Source: Sva-07 sp031430875 (GTDB lineage Bacteria; Actinomycetota; Acidimicrobiia; Acidimicrobiales; Ilumatobacteraceae). Taken from it: DNA of 9,424 bases. Below the pieces are notes generated by a model. That model made no database searches, was not told the origin of the DNA, and saw only the letters and a list, made by a program, of their open reading frames with translations. This document shows positions 5,421 through 9,424 of this stretch, in pieces. The DNA is taken from positions 1-9,424 of the forward strand of contig JANPCI010000258.1 of NCBI GenBank assembly GCA_031430875.1. The letters run 5' to 3'. Each line of letters begins with the position of its first letter. Position 1 is the stretch's first letter. The translations under genes and the position numbers were made by a program.

Positions 5421-6464
5421 ATGGCCGACGCACTCCTGCAGACGTTCCCGCTCGGTACACCGTGGCCGACGATCGATCCGTTCCTCTTCTGTGCGCATCA
5501 CCGCGACGACTACCCAGAGGGCGCCGAGGGACTCGGGCCGGACGCACCGCTCGTCGGACGCGACATCGGGATGGACTTCGCAGGCGTCGACGGGTGGAAC
5601 ATGTACCACGGCGCGACCGTTCCGGGGTTCCCGCAGCACCCGCACCGAGGATTTGAGACGGTCACCTACGTCCGCACCGGCTTTTGCGACCACAGTGACT
5701 CGCTCGGCGCAACGGCGCGCTTCGGGCGCGGCGACACGCAATGGATGACAGCCGGCAAGGGCATCGTGCACTGCGAGATGTTCCCGCTTCTCGACCACGA
5801 CGGCCCGAACCCACTGGAGCTGTTCCAGATCTGGCTCAACCTTCCCGCCGCCGACAAGATGGTCGAGCCGTACTTCACCATGCTGTGGAGTCATGAGACA
5901 CCTACCGTCATCGCCGAGCCATCAGGGGACGGAACAATCGTCGACATCACGGTGATCGCCGGCTCGCTGGCAAACGCCACCGCGCCCGCTCCGCCACCGA
6001 ACTCGTGGGCGTCGAAGGCCGAAGCCGACGTGGCGATCTGGCACCTTCGTTTCGACGCCGGTGCTCGCTGGACGATGCCTCCCGCTGGAGGCGACGACAC
6101 GCACCGCCTGCTTTATGCCTTCACCGGCTCGTGGCTCACCGTCGACGGCGAACGTCTCGACGCCGGCAACGGGGCAGTGTTGGATTCGTCTCGCCCGCTC
6201 GAACTCATCGCCGGCGACGACGGCGTGGAGTGCATGGTGTTGCAGGGCCGTCCGATCGGCGAACCGGTAGCTCAGTACGGACCCTTCGTGATGAACACAC
6301 AGGCCGAGATCCAGCAGGCGTTCGAGGACTACCGCCGCACCCAGTTCGGTGGTTGGCCGTGGGGCAGCGACGACCCGAACCATGGACCGACGCCGCGCCG
6401 CTTCGCCCACCACGCCGACGGACGGATCGAAGCCTTCGACGTCGAACCCGTCACCGCCAACTGA
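5421..6464 (+). CDS. Pirin-family bicupin protein
   Basis: Pirins are iron-binding bicupins. Some bacterial members cleave flavonols (quercetinase) and others modulate central metabolism through protein contacts. The N-terminal cupin shows HPHRGFETVTY with H73 and H75, then GDTQWMTAGKGIVHCE with H117 and E119. These four match the metal ligands of characterised pirins (two His, a His and a Glu), so an iron site is intact. Pirin C-terminal signature EPVAQYGPFVMNT at about 281-293 and QQAFEDYRRTQFGGWPWG follow. At 347 aa it is longer than common pirins (about 230-300), with extra sequence between the two cupins and a 25-30 residue tail. The start is the only reasonable ATG; it lacks an SD, and a TAGACT hexamer precedes it. 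The neighbouring divergent exporter shares its regulatory region, so co-regulation is possible. The reaction cannot be assigned from sequence. Confidence 0.93.
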   Translation: MADALLQTFPLGTPWPTIDPFLFCAHHRDDYPEGAEGLGPDAPLVGRDIGMDFAGVDGWNMYHGATVPGFPQHPHRGFETVTYVRTGFCDHSDSLGATARFGRGDTQWMTAGKGIVHCEMFPLLDHDGPNPLELFQIWLNLPAADKMVEPYFTMLWSHETPTVIAEPSGDGTIVDITVIAGSLANATAPAPPPNSWASKAEADVAIWHLRFDAGARWTMPPAGGDDTHRLLYAFTGSWLTVDGERLDAGNGAVLDSSRPLELIAGDDGVECMVLQGRPIGEPVAQYGPFVMNTQAEIQQAFEDYRRTQFGGWPWGSDDPNHGPTPRRFAHHADGRIEAFDVEPVTAN

Positions 6465-6476
6465 TCACTCTCTCGA

Positions 6477-6564
6477 TTTGCGTCACCCTTCGGTTGGAGC
6501 GGCCGCCCAAGACTGTTTGCGTGACATTTCGGTTGGGACGGGCCAACCAAACTGTCACGCAAAC
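6477..6564. repeat. REP-like element: hairpin plus degenerate direct copy, between pirin and purK
   Basis: The main hairpin has outer arms GTTTGCGTGACA (6515-6526) and TGTCACGCAAAC (6553-6564), perfectly complementary. Inner arms GGTTGG (6531-6536) and CCAACC (6543-6548) flank a 6-nt loop, with a small internal bulge between stems. Immediately upstream, 6477-6515 is a degenerate direct copy of 6516-6554 (about 28 of 39 positions identical by eye, period 39) that has lost most of its pairing. The element fills the gap between the convergent pirin and purK genes and contains the purK TGA stop (6557-6555 on the minus strand). It may terminate both transcripts. There is no T-tract. Confidence 0.7.
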
Positions 6565-7727
6565 GGAATTTGGGAATGGGTTGGTGGTGAGCGGACGATG
6601 GCTGACCTGAGCTCGAGCGCCCGTGCCACCGCCGCCGTGGCCACGTCGGAGGTCACGGTGAGGTGGCCCATCTTGCGACCGGGCCGAGGGTTGCTCTTGC
6701 CGTAGAGATGTACCTTGGCGTGGGGATCGTCGAACACGACCGACCAGTCGGGTTCGCCGCCCTCCCACAGGTCGCCGAGCAGGTTGACCATGGCCACCGA
6801 TCGAGCCGTCATCGCCGTGCTCCCGAGCCCGAGCCCGCACACCGCCCTGACCTGTTGCTCGAACTGGCTCGTGACACAGGCGTCGAGGGTCCAGTGGCCG
6901 CTGTTGTGAGGCCGAGGAGCAAGTTCGTTGACGAGCAGTTCGCCGTCGACAACGAACAATTCAACCGCGAGCACTCCGACATAGTCGAGCGCATCAGCGA
7001 TCGCCATCGCCAACCCCACGGCGCGGTCGGCGACCTTGCGAGTCACCGCCGCCGGCACGACGGTCAGATCGAGGACACCGTCGACGTGGCGATTCTCGGC
7101 AACCGGCCACGCCTCGACACGTCCGTCGACGGTGCGCGCCACGATCACGCTCAACTCGGTCTGCAGGTCGAGACGTCGTTCGACCACGCACGCCACCCCG
7201 CCGAGTTCCGCCCACGCCGCCAACGTCTCCGCGACACCGTCGACCGACCGTTGCCCCTTGCCGTCGTAGCCGAGACGCGCGGTCTTGACGACAGCACCGC
7301 CATCGACGAGCGATGCCTCGATCGGCGACTGGTCGAGGTCGGCCAGCAGGGTGTACGGCCCGACCGGAAAACCATTGTCGATGAGGAACGCCTTCTCGGC
7401 GATCCGGTCCTGCGCGATACCCACGGAGACCGGCGATGGCGCGACGATGACCGTTGCGGCCAGTGCGTCGAGTGCCGCGGCGGGAGGGTTCTCGAACTCG
7501 GTCGTCACCACGTCGCAGTCGAACGCCAATCGTTGCAGCGATGAAGGATCGTCATAGGCGGCGACAAGGTGCTCGTGAGCCACAGCACCCGCCGGAGCAG
7601 AGGGGTCAGGATCGAGCACGATGGTGCGATAGCCCATGGTCGCTGCCGCCATCACGAAGTAGCGCCCGAGCTGACCGCCACCGAGTACCCCGAGCGTCGC
7701 CGGCGCGTACACCGGGCGGTGGCTCAT
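6555..7727 (-). CDS. purK: N5-carboxyaminoimidazole ribonucleotide synthase PurK
   Basis: PurK is an ATP-grasp enzyme that converts AIR, bicarbonate and ATP to N5-CAIR in purine synthesis, feeding PurE. Visible are the N-terminal GVLGGGQLGR at 13-22, the second-domain entry at about 99-113 (PVSVGIAQDRIAEK), K148 and the ATP-binding loop LGYDGKGQ at 152-159. The hinge glutamate is at 183, and the catalytic/metal segment NELAPRPHNSGHWT is at 267-280. VNLLGD at 314-319, LYGK at 341-344 and KMGHLT at 352-357 are all family hallmarks. The 390-aa length is normal. The last few residues (PFA) and the stop are encoded by the arm of an adjacent inverted repeat. It begins 9 nt after the purE stop, so the pair forms one transcription unit with purE first. 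The ATG at 7727 has only a poor SD, consistent with coupled translation. Confidence 0.96.
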   Translation of the reverse strand: MSHRPVYAPATLGVLGGGQLGRYFVMAAATMGYRTIVLDPDPSAPAGAVAHEHLVAAYDDPSSLQRLAFDCDVVTTEFENPPAAALDALAATVIVAPSPVSVGIAQDRIAEKAFLIDNGFPVGPYTLLADLDQSPIEASLVDGGAVVKTARLGYDGKGQRSVDGVAETLAAWAELGGVACVVERRLDLQTELSVIVARTVDGRVEAWPVAENRHVDGVLDLTVVPAAVTRKVADRAVGLAMAIADALDYVGVLAVELFVVDGELLVNELAPRPHNSGHWTLDACVTSQFEQQVRAVCGLGLGSTAMTARSVAMVNLLGDLWEGGEPDWSVVFDDPHAKVHLYGKSNPRPGRKMGHLTVTSDVATAAVARALELRSAIVRSPPTHSQIPFA

Positions 7728-7736
7728 CGAGAACCG

Positions 7737-8243
7737 TCATTCACTGGTCGGACCCTCCGGGGGAAGCACCGACGAGCTGGCCTGGTTGCGGCGCGCCGTT
7801 CGATACTCCTCGAGCGCAACACGGAGGTCTGGATCGGAGTCGGCGAGCAACGCCACGGCGAACAGGGCGGCATTCGTGGCGCCGGCCTCGCCGATCGCAA
7901 AGGTCGCCACCGGCACACCGGCGGGCATCTGCACGATCGAATAGAGCGAGTCCTGACCCGACAGGTGGCGCGATGGCACGGGAACGCCAAGAACGGGAAC
8001 CGTCGTCTTTGCTGCCAACATGCCGGGTAGATGCGCAGCCCCGCCGGCGCCGGCGATGATGACGCGGATCCCACGCGCAAGCGCTTCGTCGGCATAGGCG
8101 AACATCTCGTCGGGCATCCGATGGGCACTGACCACTCGGGCCTCATGGGCGACACCGAACGACGACAGCACCTCGACAGCTTTCGACATCGTCGGCCAGT
8201 CACTCGACGACCCCATCACCACACCGACGACTGCTGCGCTCAC
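7737..8243 (-). CDS. purE: N5-CAIR mutase PurE (class I)
   Basis: PurE moves the carboxylate of N5-CAIR to carbon 4 giving CAIR, the step after PurK. Class I motifs are all present: MGSSSDWP at 10-17, SAHRMP at 39-44 (catalytic histidine), AGAGGAAHLPGM at 64-75, GVPV followed by LSGQDSLYSIVQMP at 94-107, and the helix GEAGATNAALFAVALL at 118-133. Length 168 aa is normal for a bacterial octameric class I enzyme. The adjacency of purK confirms the two-step N5-CAIR route, not the direct class II carboxylase of animals. The GTG at 8243 is used as start because the protein then begins directly before the first beta strand. It has no properly spaced SD, but TACGCT lies 6 nt upstream, suggesting a leaderless mRNA. 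The C-terminal tail of about 20 residues is polar and probably disordered. Confidence 0.96.
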   Translation of the reverse strand: MSAAVVGVVMGSSSDWPTMSKAVEVLSSFGVAHEARVVSAHRMPDEMFAYADEALARGIRVIIAGAGGAAHLPGMLAAKTTVPVLGVPVPSRHLSGQDSLYSIVQMPAGVPVATFAIGEAGATNAALFAVALLADSDPDLRVALEEYRTARRNQASSSVLPPEGPTSE

Positions 8244-8249
8244 CTTGGC

Positions 8250-8255
8250 AGCGTA
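8250..8255 (-). promoter_or_regulatory. Putative -10 hexamer (TACGCT) for purE-purK, leaderless arrangement
   Basis: On the minus strand TACGCT ends 6 nt before the purE GTG, the same geometry as at pirin. There is no room for a purine riboswitch between this site and the start. No clear -35 is seen. Confidence 0.35.
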
Positions 8256-8310
8256 GGCCGCGACTGCACCTGAGGATCCTGACCGATCGATCCGAAGATC
8301 ACCTCTGCTG

Positions 8311-8337
8311 GAGGGGCGCGCTGTGAGGGCGCCCCTC
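8311..8337 (-). terminator. Hairpin at the 3' end of the class V gene, likely terminator
   Basis: GAGGGGCGC (8311-8319) pairs perfectly with GCGCCCCTC (8329-8337) around a 9-nt loop. The arm overlaps the TGA of the minus-strand class V gene (8338-8336), and the hairpin lies ahead of purE, separating the two transcription units. There is no U-tract, as is common for GC-rich actinobacterial terminators. Confidence 0.5.
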
Positions 8338-9424
8338 AGGCGAGCACCACGTGGAGCGCCTCGACGGCCCGATCGACATCAGCACGCGATGTGTAGTGCA
8401 CGAACGAGAGACGCACGACTCCACGGTCCGGGTCGATGCCGATACCGTCGAGCATCCGAGCAGCGTAGTAGTGGCCCGAGCTCGTCTGGACCCCCCGCTC
8501 GACGAGCTCATGAGCAACGACCTGCGGATCTTCGGCGAGGGGGCTGAAGGCAATAGTGGGACACCGGTGCCCGGGGGTCGCGTCGAGCGATGCCGGACCG
8601 ATCAGGCGAACATCGTCGCGGTCAGCGAGTACGTCGAGCAGCATCGGCGTCAGCGAGTCCTCGTGCTCACGCCACAGCGCAGAGACCGCCATCGTCGCAT
8701 CGCGGAGGCTGTCGGTGTCGGCGCCGCCATGGTGGCGGTGGAGCGCCTCGACGTAGTCGAGCACCGCGCCTGCCGACGCCACCTGGGCGTGATCGGGACC
8801 GGCCGGGTTGAGGCGCTTGTCGGCGACACTGTCGTTGAAGAAGTGGCTCTGGTTCGGCAGCTCGGCCATCAGGCCAGCGCGTACCACCATCAGGCCCTGA
8901 TGAACCGAGTACGTCTTGTACAGACTGAACAGGTAGACGTCGGCACCGATCGCGGCGACGTCGGGGAAGCTGTGCGGTGCAAACGACACGCCATCGACGA
9001 TGACGCGAGCACCAACCGCATGGGCCAGCGTGGTGATGCGGGAGACGTCGTTCTCCTTGCCGACGATGTTGGAAGCATGAGGAACCGTGACGAGCCCGGT
9101 CCGCTCGCTCAGCAACGACTCGAACACATCGATGTCGAGCATCCCGGTCACCGGATCGGTCCGCCACTCCTTGATCGTGCAGCCGACACGCTCTGCGGCT
9201 CGACGAACGGCGCCGGTGTTGGCCTCATGGTCCTGGTTGGTGACGATCACCTCGTTGCCCGGCTCCAACACATCGGCGAAGGCATGGGCCAGTACATAGG
9301 TGTTGGCTGATGTCGATGGACCGAAGACGACCTCACGAGGCTCCACCCCGAGCGCCTCGGCCCATCTCGCCCGAGATCGATCCATCAGCGCGCCCGCCTG
9401 CGCCGACGACTCGAACTCGCTGTA
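8336..9424 (-). CDS. Class V aminotransferase-fold enzyme, 'cysteine desulfurase-like' group, N-terminus beyond the window
   Basis: This is a fold-type I PLP enzyme related to SufS/NifS but belonging, as far as motifs allow, to the separate 'cysteine desulfurase-like' (VC1184-type) clade of unknown function. Numbering from an internal Met at 9385: phosphate-cup PSTSANTY at 23-30, QDHEAN at 51-56 with the PLP-stacking histidine H53, VPHASNIVG at 101-109, D131-G with a histidine seven residues on (H138), and Schiff-base lysine K157 in SLYKTYSVHQG. In true desulfurases the C-terminal loop reads GHHCA with a catalytic cysteine; here it is GHYYA (8476-8462), so persulfide chemistry by the normal route is unlikely. 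The frame continues without a stop for 13 codons upstream of that Met to the window edge, so the Met is not the start and the gene is partial. It is separated from purE by a hairpin. Confidence 0.87.
   Translation of the reverse strand, partial: YSEFESSAQAGALMDRSRARWAEALGVEPREVVFGPSTSANTYVLAHAFADVLEPGNEVIVTNQDHEANTGAVRRAAERVGCTIKEWRTDPVTGMLDIDVFESLLSERTGLVTVPHASNIVGKENDVSRITTLAHAVGARVIVDGVSFAPHSFPDVAAIGADVYLFSLYKTYSVHQGLMVVRAGLMAELPNQSHFFNDSVADKRLNPAGPDHAQVASAGAVLDYVEALHRHHGGADTDSLRDATMAVSALWREHEDSLTPMLLDVLADRDDVRLIGPASLDATPGHRCPTIAFSPLAEDPQVVAHELVERGVQTSSGHYYAARMLDGIGIDPDRGVVRLSFVHYTSRADVDRAVEALHVVLA

Noticed and set aside
8244..8335. Purine riboswitch upstream of purE
   Set aside because: The stretch is short, the predicted transcript is leaderless, and the only structure is the terminator-like hairpin belonging to the upstream gene.
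8351..9310. Plus-strand open frame (319 aa) opposite the class V enzyme
   Set aside because: It is the complement-frame shadow of a gene with clear PLP motifs, with no family resemblance of its own.
8336..9385. Treating the Met at 9385 as the true start of the class V enzyme
   Set aside because: The frame continues without a stop to the window edge with plausible coding sequence, and the family normally has additional N-terminal residues before the phosphate-binding segment.

Overview
The window is high-GC DNA with strong G/C bias at third codon positions and frequent GTG starts. Several genes have an extended -10-like TANNNT hexamer 6-7 nt ahead of the start codon and no Shine-Dalgarno sequence, which suggests leaderless mRNAs. 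Together with the protein content this fits an actinobacterium, probably of the Acidimicrobiia type (marine/soil Ilumatobacter-like). That placement is an inference from style and was not tested by any search. Genes are packed tightly: the longest stretch without a called gene is about 180 bases, so there is no large unexplained gap. I saw no tRNA, rRNA, CRISPR array, insertion sequence or phage gene.

Layout. (1) 1-2492, plus strand: the tail of a cyclic amidohydrolase (dihydroorotase/allantoinase/hydantoinase type), a TauD/TfdA-family Fe(II)/2-oxoglutarate dioxygenase, and a class III PLP aminotransferase of the glutamate-1-semialdehyde-aminomutase-like group. All are joined by very short gaps or overlaps. 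This is the most accessory-looking part and reads as one small catabolic or modifying operon for an unknown nitrogenous substrate. (2) 2461-3129, minus: a membrane protein with a bacterial PH (DUF304-type) domain and a C-terminal SHOCT motif, overlapping the aminotransferase tail-to-tail. (3) 3258-3962, plus: trmB, tRNA m7G46 methyltransferase. (4) 3988-5241, minus: an EntS-like MFS exporter with a purine-rich tandem-repeat leader. (5) 5421-6464, plus: a pirin-family cupin, divergent from the exporter across a region rich in inverted repeats. (6) 8243-6555, minus: purE-purK, the two-enzyme route that carboxylates AIR in purine synthesis. (7) 8336-9424, minus: a class V PLP enzyme of the 'cysteine desulfurase-like' group that lacks the catalytic cysteine and runs off the right edge.

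Most of the content is ordinary housekeeping. The non-coding structure is more interesting. Three hairpin-forming elements (3932-3964, 6515-6564, 8311-8337) each overlap the stop codon of a neighbouring gene, and the first two look like dispersed REP-type palindromes that have been captured as gene 3' ends. The exporter/pirin intergenic region holds a 27-bp tandem repeat, a 10-bp-arm inverted repeat and a 7-bp-arm palindrome. I did not find a convincing new multi-gene defence, secretion or biosynthetic system.
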